64,000 bases of DNA from Lepidostoma basale (GCA_022606425.2 JAHDVF020000751.1:444501-508500); one strand, 5' to 3'. Counted from the stretch's first letter, positions 48,901 to 51,395 are shown. Numbers and translations: made by a program. Notes: a model not told the origin generated them from the sequence alone.

Positions 48901-51395
48901 TTTTAGTGCCTTAAAATAATTCAAATTGATATTTTGCAGAGCCGGAACTCTATGCTGTAGAGAATTCAGAACCGGATGCCACAAAGACGACAGATAAAAG
49001 TGTGGATCCGGTGAGAGTTAATGCCGATGAAATATACTCGGAGGATGCAGGGGGGATAGTCATCTTCAGCGAGGACGGTTCTCTGCACCCTGGAGTTGGG
49101 GAGGAGGTCTTAAGGGGGGATGATGTTGAGATATTCACGGCAATATTCGACGAAGGTATAACTGACACACTCTTTTATTTCACTAATATTCATTAACACT
49201 CTGTCATTATCCAAGTTAAGGAAAATGGAAGGAAATTATTATTCAAGATTTTAACTGTTTTACTTCTTCTATGAAAGAGCTTAAAGAGTTGGATGTAGGT
49301 GCCAAAATGAGCGGAGTGTCAGTAAGCTGTCTCGTGTATACGGATTGCGCTGTCTTACTTGCAGACAACGAGCATGAACTACAAGTCCTGGTGAATAGTA
49401 TGTATCAGGTATGCATGCGAAATGATCTGACGATGAATGTTAATAAGTCCTAGGTAATGATTTTTGAAAAATAAGAAATCATGACAGTCTGCAACATTAG
49501 CGTGAATGGTGAAAATCTGGAGCAAGTAGATAAGTTTGTGTATTTAGGTAGTATGTTTACAAAAGATGGGCGAGTGGAGAGGGATATTGAAAGAAGGGTT
49601 GGGGCAGGCATCAAAGTGAATGGTGCACTTAAAGTTGTCATCGCAAACAAAAACCTATCCAAAAAAGCTAGAATGGCAGTGCACAATGGTGTTTTTCTAC
49701 CGACCATTATGTATGGAAGCGTAGCATGGAACTGGCAAAAGAAGGATGAAAGTAGATTAAATGCAATAGAAATGTGATCTCTTAGACAAATGTGTGAATA
49801 CTCTGTGTATAATAGAGTGAGGAATGAAAATATAAGAAGCGAATGCGGTGCGAATGATGGTGTTATGAACAAAATAATGAAAGGATCATTAAGATGGTTT
49901 GGACATGGAAAGAATGAATGAAGAAATAATGTTAAAAAAAATATATGTTTACCATGTAAATGGAACTAGAAATAGAGGAAGACCGAAGAAAACGTGACAC
50001 GATCAAATAAATCAAATATTGAATGTCGGTCATGTGAGAAATCGACGCGTGTGCATGAGACGATGTGTGAATGTTGAGGAATCGAGAGAAATATGTCAGG
50101 AAAGAAAAGTGTGGCAGTCCATTCTTTCTGCCTACCCCTTCGGGGAGACGGCGTGATGGTTAGTTAGTTAGTTTTACTTCTTCTAATAGAAGCATTCCCA
50201 GAAGAAATGCCGTGGGATAGAGTCACGTATAACTACCATACTCCTTTATGTAGAAATACCTCAGTATTTTTTCCTGAACCATCTCCAGCATAACGGAATA
50301 TCTCGCCTCGTGAGGAGTCCATAACACAGAACCACTTTCGAGTCTGATAGGACCCTGAGCCCATTGGGATCTCTTCCGGTCCGGACGATGAAGCCCAACA
50401 TCCTCAGTGCAATGTCACAAATCCTCTCGATATATGCACGAAAAGTCAGCCTACTCTCATAGATGATCCCAAGATCTCTCATCGTAGATACATGTGCTAG
50501 TTGCTGGTTGTTCATTGTGTATCTATGATATATAGTTCTCAATGCTCCAGTAAAATATAGCATAACGCATTTTGAATGTATACAAATACTTGTAGACGAA
50601 TACTGGATTTTATTTACCCATTGCGGGTTATCAATTCAAGGATTAATAATTGATAACCCGCAATGCGTAAATAAAATCCAGTATTCGTCTACAAGTATTT
50701 GCATACATTAAAAATGTTGTATAAAACAAAAACTGGTCCAAGTTAGCAAATAAATTGGAGGGACATTTCCAGGCGTTATCTAGCAGTGTGTTAATGGCAG
50801 TAGCCTTTCACATTGCGTTATAAAGATCTTCTGCTTAATGCTTAAATCTAATCTTCATAGATGGCGCTGGTCTGTAAATTGAAACTGACATGTGAATTCT
50901 GGTGTTGGATATTAACATATATACAACTTCCAAAAATTTGTCAGACATGGTGGTCAAAAGAAAGGTGGAATGGGGAATGTTGTGATTACATTAAGCGTGC
51001 GCTTAATCCAACCAATGACAGGTCATAAGTCCTGTAAACACCACGATCACCATATTCAGTTTCCAGTTTGCATCTTTGTCTCTATTGAGATAAAATTAAT
51101 CATAGCATAACGCATTCACCAATCAGATGCATTATCAATGCATCTGATGCGTGAAGGGAGCATATTCCTGGTGGACGGATCTGCCACCGCAAAAGCCCGA
51201 TCTCCGAAATTTGTCTGGGGGCATCACTTAAGCTATGGTCAGATTTTTAAAATTGATTTCACGTCTCGATTTGTATTATATTATTTTTGTTTATGCTTGC
51301 AGGGGAGCAGATAGAATTTGGACCGGTGGGATCTGTGCAATATCTAACAGCTGACGATGATGAAATGGGATAATATTATATGTCTATCAAATAAA
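15911..51395 (+). CDS. Multi-exon C2H2 zinc-finger gene (whole gene, 22 coding exons)
   Basis: Coding exons: 15922-16025, 16648-17583, 20155-20258, 22245-22364, 23055-23095, 26535-26644, 28861-28989, 30553-30717, 31905-32025, 32821-32976, 34056-34420, 36317-36430, 37506-37602, 38737-38852, 40063-40152, 41987-42093, 44048-44114, 44789-44890, 46733-46903, 47048-47232, 48940-49155, 51303-51373. All junctions are GT-AG and in phase; the total is 3,687 nt (1,228 residues plus stop). Layout: acidic N-terminus; CxxC pairs at residues ~199-202 and ~240-243; about 20 C2H2/C2HC fingers at ~346-1131; acidic linker at ~663-782; acidic C-terminus. Clustered fingers with TGERPF-type linkers near the end indicate sequence-specific DNA binding in the nucleus; the acidic regions could be regulatory. 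The CxxC pair might be a degenerate ZAD, but spacing and position are unusual. No gene name recognised. Confidence 0.85.
15922..16025 (+). CDS. Zinc-finger gene exon 1 (first coding)
   Basis: Acceptor TTTTTTCCAG ends at 15910. ATG at 15922 (MSSSIIVCLQNIEDESTPVE) is preceded by an in-frame TGA at 15916, so the start lies inside this exon. Donor AG|GTAAAT leaves phase 2, which joins to exon 2 as AG+A = Arg. Confidence 0.8.
16304..16347 (-). ncRNA. Hammerhead-ribozyme-like core
   Basis: Reverse strand: CCCTGAGGA, then A, stem GCTTG/CAAGC with GGTA loop, then GAAA and CTAGTG. CUGANGA and GAAA are both intact; one extra A sits before stem II and no clear cleavage triplet follows. Lies in intron 1. 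Confidence 0.35.
16648..17583 (+). CDS. Zinc-finger gene exon 2 (acidic region, CxxC module)
   Basis: The longest coding exon (936 nt). It begins MVLKKDVDISTITGGEE after acceptor GATTTCAG and encodes a long acidic region. It then has a basic patch and RCHLCMLFITSNAF...VICSSCLDKNF, two CxxC pairs 37 residues apart that could bind one zinc. The exon ends inside the first finger at TACACATGCAG-like coding sequence (first Cys), donor AG|GTTGTT, phase 2. Confidence 0.8.
17697..17890 (+). mobile_element. Short LINE-tailed element (SINE-like)
   Basis: Head: TGTTGGACAATCGAAGTGTG, GGTGGCGATGAGGTTCGCAA, ATCACACCGCGTCTCCCGCA. 3' part: CAGTCCATTCTTTCTGCCTA and GACGGCGTGATGGTAAG then TTAGTTAGTTAG, as in family A LINEs. 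No open frame. A B-box-like GGTTCGCAACC exists but the A-box spacing is wrong. Confidence 0.7.
18071..18117 (-). ncRNA. Hammerhead-ribozyme-like motif, best core in window
   Basis: Reverse strand reads ...CAC, CTGATGA, T, stem GTCAAC/GTTGAC with ATAG loop, GAAA, then CAGCTGTC and G. CUGAUGA and GAAA are intact, and a GUC cleavage triplet follows a minimal AC/GU stem III, the layout described for Penelope-like elements. One extra base precedes stem II and stem I is weak. Lies in intron 2. Confidence 0.45.
18180..18760 (+). mobile_element. LINE family A 3' fragment, young copy
   Basis: Open frame to 18731 with the full C-terminal motif series (RSLRRMCGKSVYNRVTNASI to SILSAYPSGETA) and TTAGTTAGTTAGTTAG tail. 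Differs from 5508-6072 by only a scatter of substitutions. Confidence 0.85.
19191..19232 (+). ncRNA. Hammerhead-ribozyme-like motif, degenerate
   Basis: CTTATGAT, stem GCCAG/CTGGC with TGAGC loop, GAAA, CCGGTCGCTGTC. The first core segment is degenerate. Lies in intron 2. Confidence 0.25.
19345..19520 (+). mobile_element. tRNA-derived SINE-T
   Basis: ACGGCCTTCGTGACAGAGTG, B-box GGTTCGATTCC, body TTACGACAATTAAAATGGCG and end CATGTCATGAGAATCA. Confidence 0.75.
19522..19960 (-). mobile_element. LINE family D 3' tip plus unclassified repeat
   Basis: 19522-19575 is the reverse 3' tip of family D (CTTCTTCTTTTGGTGCCGTG). The following GC-richer ~380 bp shares CCTTCCCTTAGCTGG and neighbouring sequence with 61740-61800, so it is an interspersed repeat, but I could not place it in a family. 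Confidence 0.45.
20155..20258 (+). CDS. Zinc-finger gene exon 3 (finger 1 body, start of finger 2)
   Basis: Acceptor GTGTGTTCCTCAG. Encodes RLCSKEFAVLPLQHSLEH (finger 1, first Cys in exon 2) and FPCVLCEFG, the CxxC of finger 2. Donor G|GTGAGT, phase 1. Confidence 0.85.
20298..20860 (-). mobile_element. LINE family D 3' fragment
   Basis: Reverse strand reads SLDSDVEIRCRIEAARATFN, KMKSLFCNDNVNLKLRQRMI and ELLSTIKVRKISHLGHILRG, with an internal deletion compared with 24038-24725. The GAA-type tail lies ~40 bp from the exon 3 donor. Confidence 0.8.
20870..21030 (+). mobile_element. LINE family A 3' tip
   Basis: Starts in the RRACMTRCMN region (degenerate) and ends GGTGTGATGGTCAGTTAGTTAG. Confidence 0.65.
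21040..21300 (+). mobile_element. Jockey/CR1-type LINE ORF2 C-terminus
   Basis: Frame to 21270 reads QVFHLPVYRTNYAQSAALYQ then FGDFDVFHLNERNFKKM, matching the YRTNYAQ...P..L...N...DVF....F pattern of LINE ORF2 ends. Related in type to family C but a different sequence. Confidence 0.65.
21678..22187 (+). mobile_element. HP-family element with 14-bp target duplication
   Basis: 510-bp copy flanked by AAAAAATATTGTAA (21664-21677 and 22188-22201). Body ends TCTATTGAGATACAATTAAA and continues into the tail module GAATTGATAACCCACGGTGG ... AGTATACATTCAC. Here the tail module is at the 3' end and there is no 5' hairpin, unlike 34495 and 50572. Confidence 0.8.
22245..22364 (+). CDS. Zinc-finger gene exon 4 (end of finger 2, acidic linker)
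   Basis: Acceptor CTTTATGACAACAG. Encodes YTSHEELSSHMRAEH, completing finger 2 (C-x2-C-x12-H-x4-H), then an acidic stretch EEPEREEEGERYLDEGTG. Donor G|GTAAAA, phase 1. Confidence 0.85.
22400..22885 (+). mobile_element. LINE subfamily A3 3' fragment with TTAG tail
   Basis: Degenerate relative of the A3 copy at 25165-25715 (AATATATCCACTGAAGCAA, GGATCCTCGAGATGGTTTTG, TGGTTAGTTAGTTAGTTA). Begins ~35 bp after the exon 4 donor. Confidence 0.75.
23055..23095 (+). CDS. Zinc-finger gene exon 5 (41 nt)
   Basis: Acceptor CTCTCTTTTCAG; encodes DESNTSQPVEEETK in an acidic linker. Donor AAG|GTTTTT, phase 0. Its phase decides which acceptor exon 6 must use. Confidence 0.7.
23100..23580 (-). mobile_element. 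mariner-like transposase C-terminal remnant
   Basis: The reverse strand in broken frames gives a HDN-type segment, ILPHPPYS-type and APSDYHLF-like stretches, and ends near LPEKWEKVV-like sequence. These are hallmarks of the mariner catalytic C-terminus. Frameshifts and stops make it a pseudogene. Starts directly after the exon 5 donor. Confidence 0.55.
23588..23850 (+). mobile_element. LINE family I fragment
   Basis: Frame 23636-23848 reads EIIGQVNKASAVSGCLKELI, WKNKYKRIDSKVRIYKICIR and PILTYDIETRADTIRTK. Same family as 63245-63960 on the other strand. Confidence 0.65.
24038..24725 (-). mobile_element. LINE family D 3' fragment, best copy, GAA tail
   Basis: Open frame of 219 codons (24052-24711): RNVERVEKFKYLGSILTQSL, VLLYGCETWTLKVNSMNKLE, EMWLHRQMLRVPWTDMVTN, LLQLILEGKIEGRRGPGRRQ, FAEVIANVGGTRQGT. 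Tail is CTTCTTCTTCTTCCTCTTC on the + strand. Typical RTE-type region downstream of the RT palm; the catalytic YADD part is missing. Confidence 0.85.
24745..24985 (-). mobile_element. LINE family A 3' fragment with TTAG tail
   Basis: Reverse strand: GRPRKTWHEQINQILNVGHV then RRACITRCMNVEEAREICQG; ends at AATAACTAACTAACC. Confidence 0.8.
25165..25715 (+). mobile_element. LINE subfamily A3 3' fragment
   Basis: PTLMYGSEAWSWQKKDESRI, RRMCGKTLYDRIPNDKIREK; a run of A causes a frameshift near 25415; then FGHMERMDERRMVKKLYTSS, KRSRGRPRKTWHDQINQLLK and SILSAYPSGEMA with TTAG tail. Confidence 0.85.
25888..26475. mobile_element. Head-to-head HP-family copies forming a ~590-bp inverted repeat
   Basis: A reverse copy (25888-26195) faces a forward copy (26225-26475) across a short AT-rich centre. 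Arms of ~250-300 bp are nearly identical, so the transcript could fold into a long hairpin. It ends ~60 bp upstream of the exon 6 acceptor. Confidence 0.75.
26535..26644 (+). CDS. Zinc-finger gene exon 6 (acidic, CxxC of finger 3)
   Basis: Encodes DEDSDSEWLWIVQTGEEEEE ... KHQCSLCK. Two acceptors exist: AG at 26509 would enter in the wrong phase after exon 5, while AG at 26534 (GGTTTCAG) enters in phase 0 and keeps the zinc-finger frame. I chose 26535. Donor AA|GTAAGA, phase 2. Confidence 0.75.
27184..27490 (+). mobile_element. LINE-tailed short element with shared 5' flank, tail deleted
   Basis: Head as at 17697, but after CATCAGTAAAAGTG it passes directly to TTAGTTAGTTAG, missing the ~55-bp LINE-like 3' part. 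The preceding ~165 bp (CTAAATTTAAAAAAACGGTG ...) also precedes the copy at 54750. A weaker tandem copy of part of that flank lies at ~27087-27125. Confidence 0.65.
27560..27680 (-). mobile_element. LINE family A 3' tip
   Basis: ACTAACTAACTAACCATCAC then reverse-complement C-terminal end; truncated after ~120 bp. Confidence 0.7.
27690..28305 (+). mobile_element. LINE family E 3' fragment with GAT tail
   Basis: Frames read QLGWAAFGKLRHVLTSKIPQ, a YGAETWTLTKGLVH-type stretch, VTEVALRIGRLKWRWAGHIC and RRVGRPPARWTDDLKRIAGH, then end in GATGATGATGATGAC. A reverse copy lies at 44915-45330. Confidence 0.8.
28380..28460 (+). mobile_element. SINE-T 3' fragment
   Basis: Only the body remains (GTCTCTGGTCTGGTGAAATT, CACGTGACAATAAAAATAGC). 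Confidence 0.6.
28640..28790 (+). mobile_element. LINE family A 3' tip, degenerate
   Basis: CATTCAGAAAAATCTACGTG to GTCCATTCTTTCTGCCTCCC, then a decayed TTAG tail (GATTAGTAATTTAGCTAG). Confidence 0.6.
28861..28989 (+). CDS. Zinc-finger gene exon 7 (rest of finger 3, start of finger 4)
   Basis: Acceptor TTTTATCATCAG. KRYGTMARLMRHVC completes a C2HC-type finger 3; YTCSICSTAFRTKVRLHFH begins finger 4. Donor AT|GTGAGT, phase 2. Confidence 0.9.
29139..29335 (+). mobile_element. Family C scrap followed by SINE-T
   Basis: 29139-29193 reads YLRQRRNLPLVIPVERAI (family C). From 29194 the SINE-T B-box region (GGTTCGATTCCCGG) and body follow to CATGTCATGAGAATCA. Confidence 0.65.
29330..30113 (-). mobile_element. 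LINE family A 3' fragment, ~780 bp
   Basis: Reverse strand covers YLGSMFTRDGRVERDIERRV, VHNGVLLPTLMYRSEAWNWQ, RSECGANDGVMNEIMKGSLR and the C-terminal end, with TTAG tail at 29330. Frame broken near 29700. Confidence 0.8.
30104..30450 (+). mobile_element. LINE family C 3' fragment with GATTT tail
   Basis: YLRQRQHRLFYLPATRTNLP, RAISLLIAVSSEIDVFHVSE, LLTLERILSS; then AATAAACTGATTTGATTTG. Joined directly to the family A fragment on its left. Confidence 0.8.
30553..30717 (+). CDS. Zinc-finger gene exon 8 (finger 5, start of finger 6)
   Basis: Acceptor TTTTTGTATTCTAG. RHMH closes finger 4; CPQCPGREFAEEGELYDHAR is finger 5; HRCPRPGCTKDFLLR opens finger 6 (C-x4-C). Notably GC-rich compared with the introns. 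Donor AG|GTGTGT, phase 2. Confidence 0.9.
30757..31715. mobile_element. Cluster of LINE family A and A2 fragments
   Basis: 30757-30830 (+, family A scrap), 30838-31545 (-, subfamily A2 with AACAAACAAACAAACC tail; YLGSMFTSDGRTDSDFERRV to SILSAYS), 31550-31715 (+, family A scrap). The cluster fills most of intron 8. Confidence 0.8.
31905..32025 (+). CDS. Zinc-finger gene exon 9 (rest of finger 6, finger 7)
   Basis: Acceptor ATATTTTCTCTCAG. ASLTTHLRCH closes finger 6; HTCEECGKKFLDRQTLTEHR is a classical finger 7. Donor AAG|GTGAGT, phase 0. Confidence 0.9.
32073..32285 (+). mobile_element. LINE family C 3' end with GATTT tail
   Basis: CATTCAGAAGACAAATACTC to CTGATTTGATTTGATTTGAA. Confidence 0.75.
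32430..32725 (-). mobile_element. LINE family A-like remnant, degenerate
   Basis: Reverse strand still matches the region before and around KDESRIN; several deletions. Confidence 0.5.
32821..32976 (+). CDS. Zinc-finger gene exon 10 (finger 8, start of finger 9)
   Basis: Acceptor TTTGTTAG. FQCHICLKALSRRSRLRMHL is finger 8; LSCRICQGAFKDHTQAE opens finger 9. Donor GAG|GTAAAA, phase 0. Confidence 0.9.
33000..33515 (+). mobile_element. CR1/L2-like LINE 3' fragment with ATT tail
   Basis: Frame reads HLKELHWLKCPERIQYKLCW, TVYKALHGMAPSYISELCIN, then SALNNLLADLKCIENQSEFR and RLKTHLFKLSF, the classic L2/CR1 C-terminus. Ends TTATTATTATT. A near-identical reverse copy lies at 54235-54745. Begins ~25 bp after the exon 10 donor. 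Confidence 0.8.
33518..34033. mobile_element. Opposed LINE family A (-) and A2 (+) fragments
   Basis: 33518-33728 is a reverse family A 3' end. 33728-34033 is a forward A2 3' end (GIINKIMKGLLRWFRHM...) finishing GCTTGTTTGTTTGATTG only ~22 bp before the exon 11 acceptor. Confidence 0.75.
34056..34420 (+). CDS. Zinc-finger gene exon 11 (acidic linker between finger arrays)
   Basis: Acceptor ATTATTTTCAG. EHLNALGIC closes finger 9 as C2HC. About 110 acidic, serine-rich residues follow (LSDEDENVDGDLSGEGEER), then FRCEYCER opens finger 10. Donor AG|GTGAGT, phase 2. Confidence 0.9.
34495..35055 (+). mobile_element. HP-family element with 5' hairpin and 12-bp target duplication
   Basis: 561 bp flanked by TTATTATTGCAA (34483-34494, 35056-35067). 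It opens with an inverted pair of the tail module (arms ~57 bp, 34502-34672), then the body, ending ATTGAGATACAATTAA. The tail module is at the 5' end here. Confidence 0.8.
35092..35655 (-). mobile_element. LINE family A 3' fragment
   Basis: Reverse strand: AVHSGVLVPNIKYGSEAWNW, RQMCAYSVYGRVSNVNIRSE and the C-terminal end; decayed tail near 35092. Confidence 0.75.
35680..35965 (+). mobile_element. LINE family A 3' fragment with TTAG tail
   Basis: TRNRGRPGKMWHNQILNVGY and GGTTAGTTAGTTAATTATTT. The following 35966-36316 holds a GC-richer stretch (36000-36080) and AT-rich intron that I could not classify. Confidence 0.7.
36317..36430 (+). CDS. Zinc-finger gene exon 12 (rest of finger 10, start of finger 11)
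   Basis: Acceptor TTATTGTCCAG. LYSTPAALNMHRSSQH closes finger 10; FICHICGAHFSTYSR opens finger 11. Donor AG|GTCAGC, phase 2. Confidence 0.9.
36740..37500. repeat. 48-bp tandem repeat with embedded splice-like sites
   Basis: About 15 units of 48 bp fill the 3' part of intron 12. Each unit holds a TTTGAATAAG|GTAAAA donor-like site and a TTGTCTCAG acceptor-like site about 10 nt later. The last unit runs into the exon 13 acceptor. On the reverse strand it is open as a 16-residue repeat, which I treat as a by-product of 48 being divisible by 3. Related units start intron 14 at 38853. Confidence 0.9.
37506..37602 (+). CDS. Zinc-finger gene exon 13 (rest of finger 11, first Cys of finger 12)
   Basis: Acceptor CTTCTGACCGTAG. 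CTTHKTTH closes finger 11; FFRSRYAPPLEEKFPVVKHF links to LCE, the first Cys of finger 12. Donor GAG|GTAAAC, phase 0. Phase in and out fit only if this exon is present. Confidence 0.85.
37648..38510. mobile_element. Nested LINE A, LINE C and HP elements in intron 13
   Basis: 37648-37737 family A (+); 37739-37978 family C (-); 37980-38021 and 38278-38510 are two parts of one family A copy (+). The A copy is split by a 5'-truncated HP element (38022-38277) with TGGTAAAAAAGTAT duplicated on both sides (14-bp target duplication). HP is therefore the younger insertion. Confidence 0.8.
38737..38852 (+). CDS. Zinc-finger gene exon 14 (finger 12, start of finger 13)
   Basis: Acceptor TGTCTTTACACAG. 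VCGKSYLHWTYLQVHRRQKH completes finger 12; YRCKACGDEFPN opens finger 13. Donor AG|GTAAAA, phase 2. Confidence 0.9.
38853..38955. repeat. 48-bp repeat units at the start of intron 14
   Basis: The intron 14 donor itself begins a unit of the intron 12 repeat (GTAAAATAATTTTCTCAG), followed by about two more degenerate units ending near GAATGAGGTGAAAG. Confidence 0.85.
39400..39665 (+). mobile_element. LINE family A RT-domain fragment
   Basis: Encodes VGAKMSGVSESC-like sequence (here DAGAKMSGVSESCLLYGDDA), i.e. the RT palm with YGDD in place of the YADD seen at 53 kb, then LADKEHELQVLV. Ends in the CNISVNGEN region. Confidence 0.75.
39680..40030 (+). mobile_element. LINE family G 3' fragment
   Basis: ISEVKTSRIPGNTLKHCLRN, TRIREICEPEDIIIWIRQR, GTRGRPPGRW; parallel to 9100-9480. 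Lies ~30 bp before exon 15. Confidence 0.6.
40063..40152 (+). CDS. Zinc-finger gene exon 15 (rest of finger 13)
   Basis: Acceptor ATTATTGTTACAG. WGIAYHRKKVH closes finger 13, then a short linker GQRSGSAPVGESSLPTVE. Donor AA|GTGAGC, phase 2. Confidence 0.85.
40938..41800 (-). mobile_element. LINE subfamily A2 3' fragment, ~860 bp
   Basis: Reverse strand runs from an RT-proximal ADDAVLVADSANE-like part and ICKSNDLITNVGKSKVLVFE through YLDSMFTADGQTDSDVERRV, RLCGRTIYDRISNADIRKEC to the C-terminal end with an AACAACAACAAACC tail. Confidence 0.8.
41987..42093 (+). CDS. Zinc-finger gene exon 16 (finger 14)
   Basis: Acceptor TCTTTGGTTTGCAG. YSCADCGIVLKTKAQLFLHR then RAKH is a complete finger; PPSLQPSKQ follows. 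Donor A|GTAAAA, phase 1. Confidence 0.9.
42206..42247 (-). ncRNA. Hammerhead-ribozyme-like motif
   Basis: Reverse strand: TTGAGGA, A, stem GGAC/GTCC with TTGTGCG loop, GAAA, CATGTTTGTG. One core substitution (C3 to T) and the same extra A as the other motifs. Confidence 0.3.
42265..42825 (+). mobile_element. LINE family F 3' fragment with GAAT tail
   Basis: SKLLSRNTKLLIYETIIRPV, VTYGCETWSLTQREEGRLTV, an in-frame stop at ~42449, then TYRIKRNLELEVLINHETGV, QRLRWAGHVERMPEGRTPQI and GRPRKRWADWVKEDWEKMDG. Ends near ATTAATGAATGAATAAA. Confidence 0.8.
42947..43500 (+). mobile_element. pogo/Tigger-like transposon remnant
   Basis: Left end ACAGTACACTCCCGATTTTC with GGTTAACCGGGA is a Tigger-type TIR. 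Inside, ATG at 43198 opens MDKRKQVVLSIEQKLEII, a stop, then KFENGTTVIYLLNQYN-VGDQ, the CENP-B/pogo-type N-terminal HTH. No DDE domain remains. Confidence 0.65.
43613..43645 (+). ncRNA. Hammerhead-ribozyme-like remnant
   Basis: Stem GGCAG/CTGCC with CGAG loop, AAAA in place of GAAA, then CCGGTCGAAG. Matches the 19191 and 63148 motifs. Probably inactive. Confidence 0.2.
43740..43994 (+). mobile_element. HP-family element, 5'-truncated
   Basis: AAGATCTTCTGCTTAATGCT to CTCTATTGAGATACAATTAA. Lies ~50 bp before exon 17. Confidence 0.75.
44048..44114 (+). CDS. Zinc-finger gene exon 17 (67 nt, finger 15)
   Basis: Acceptor AATGTTTCCAG. FSCTRCDKRFTTKVALKGHT holds most of finger 15. Donor AA|GTAAGT, phase 2. 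Confidence 0.9.
44205..44250 (+). repeat. Widespread insect repeat fragment
   Basis: GACTAGCTGACCCGGCAACG resembles a sequence I associate with interspersed repeats in many insects; family not determined from here. The rest of intron 17 (44250-44788) shows nothing recognisable. Confidence 0.35.
44789..44890 (+). CDS. Zinc-finger gene exon 18 (end of finger 15, finger 16)
   Basis: Acceptor AATTTTTTGCAG. TH closes finger 15; HQCDQCQKTFVQATGLSTHV is the main part of finger 16. Donor AA|GTAAAC, phase 2. Confidence 0.9.
44915..45330 (-). mobile_element. LINE family E 3' fragment
   Basis: Reverse strand: VLPVMMYGAKTWTLTKGLVY, VVQRTMERAMRGTTLRD, a VTEVALRIG-type region and GRPPARWTDDLKRIAGH. Broken by stops. 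45655-45725 holds another small family E piece (+). Confidence 0.75.
45415..45590 (+). mobile_element. tRNA-derived SINE-T
   Basis: GACGATCTTCTTGGCAGAGG, B-box GGTTCGACTCCCGG, TTCATGTAACAATAAAATTG, CGTCATGAGAATGA. Confidence 0.7.
45765..46005 (-). mobile_element. RTE-like LINE 3' end with GAA tail (family J)
   Basis: Reverse strand: QWTGHIARQG-like, APKRWTDDIARKAGTTWMWK, QDRDKWKKWKRPI, then a GAAGAAGAAG tail. Two frames are needed, so it is decayed. Confidence 0.65.
46195..46685 (-). mobile_element. Tc1/mariner-superfamily-type transposon remnant
   Basis: The reverse frame 46315-46635 reads WPPAESTIRRLIYKFEVTGT, a linker, then NIVVVQNSVRENPRQSIPRH and AQELGLYATSTWRI, a helix-turn-helix arrangement of the kind at the N-terminus of mariner-type transposases. 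Ends resemble each other (GGTTTTTCAATAGGGAC vs GGTTTTTCATTAAGAG). The catalytic part is deleted. Ends ~45 bp before exon 19. Confidence 0.55.
46733..46903 (+). CDS. Zinc-finger gene exon 19 (end of finger 16, finger 17, most of 18)
   Basis: Acceptor TTTTTTATGTCTAG. VHLRE, then FWCSSCDKAFYSASDLRVHA (finger 17), the linker HTGERPFP and CQACGRPFRTRGMLKEHLR (finger 18). Donor AG|GTAACT, phase 2. Confidence 0.9.
46904..47010 (-). mobile_element. LINE family A 3' tip making up most of intron 19
   Basis: Intron 19 is only 144 bp. It starts GTAACTAACCATTATGCC, which is the reverse of a family A 3' end and TTAG tail, and the LINE match continues to ~47010. Only ~37 bp with the acceptor (TTTTATAATATAG) is non-LINE. 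Confidence 0.75.
47048..47232 (+). CDS. Zinc-finger gene exon 20 (end of finger 18, fingers 19 and 20)
   Basis: IHTGERPFPCPTCGLAFKRP and HACTLCPRLFRLRAELNTHI then RHTH: the last two fingers. Donor G|GTAGGT, phase 1. Without splicing the frame stays open through the minisatellite to 48491. Confidence 0.9.
47246..48870. repeat. 24-bp minisatellite in intron 20, open in the coding frame
   Basis: About 67 units of 24 bp (TTTAACTGCAACTATGGGTG + GGAC). In the exon 20 frame it encodes 8-residue units such as NLTATMGG, TLTVTMDG and SLTAIMGG, with no stop until 48489. A higher-order unit of five (120 bp) recurs. After ~48490 units become irregular and stops appear. The reverse strand is also open over 47222-48007. 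Confidence 0.95.
48940..49155 (+). CDS. Zinc-finger gene exon 21 (acidic C-terminal region)
   Basis: Acceptor TTGATATTTTGCAG, phase 1. EPELYAVENSEPDATKTTDK ... NADEIYSEDAGGIVIFSEDG ... DDVEIFTAIFDEG. No zinc finger. Donor G|GTATAA, phase 1. Confidence 0.85.
49262..50175 (+). mobile_element. LINE family A 3' fragment, ~910 bp with RT motif remnant
   Basis: ELDVGAKMSGVSVSCLVYTD (the YADD box reads YTDC, inactive), CNISVNGENLEQVDKFVYLG, VHNGVFLPTIMYGSVAWNWQ, then decayed C-terminus and TTAGTTAGTTAG. Stops at several points. Confidence 0.85.
50205..50565 (-). mobile_element. Jockey-type LINE RT fragment
   Basis: Frame 50261-50563 reads HVSTMRDLGIIYESRLTFRA, YIERICDIALRMLGFIVRTG, the DLGV..D..LTF..HI....A...LGFI motif of Jockey-like RTs. 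An HP element is inserted beside it at 50572; its remainder may continue at 51117-51235. Confidence 0.65.
50572..51101 (+). mobile_element. HP-family element, full, with 5' hairpin and 15-bp target duplication
   Basis: 530 bp flanked by ATAGCATAACGCATT (50557-50571 and 51102-51116). Opens with an inverted pair of tail modules (stem of ~60 bp, 50573-50709), then the body, ending ATTGAGATAAAATTAATC. Best-preserved member. Confidence 0.85.
51303..51373 (+). CDS. Zinc-finger gene exon 22 (last; stop codon)
   Basis: Acceptor TTTATGCTTGCAG, phase 1. EQIEFGPVGSVQYLTADDDE then MG and TAA at 51371-51373. The C-terminus remains acidic. Confidence 0.85.
51390..51395 (+). promoter_or_regulatory. Polyadenylation signal of the zinc-finger gene
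   Basis: AATAAA 17 nt after the stop codon, followed by a T-rich run at 51415. This implies a very short 3' UTR. Confidence 0.65.
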
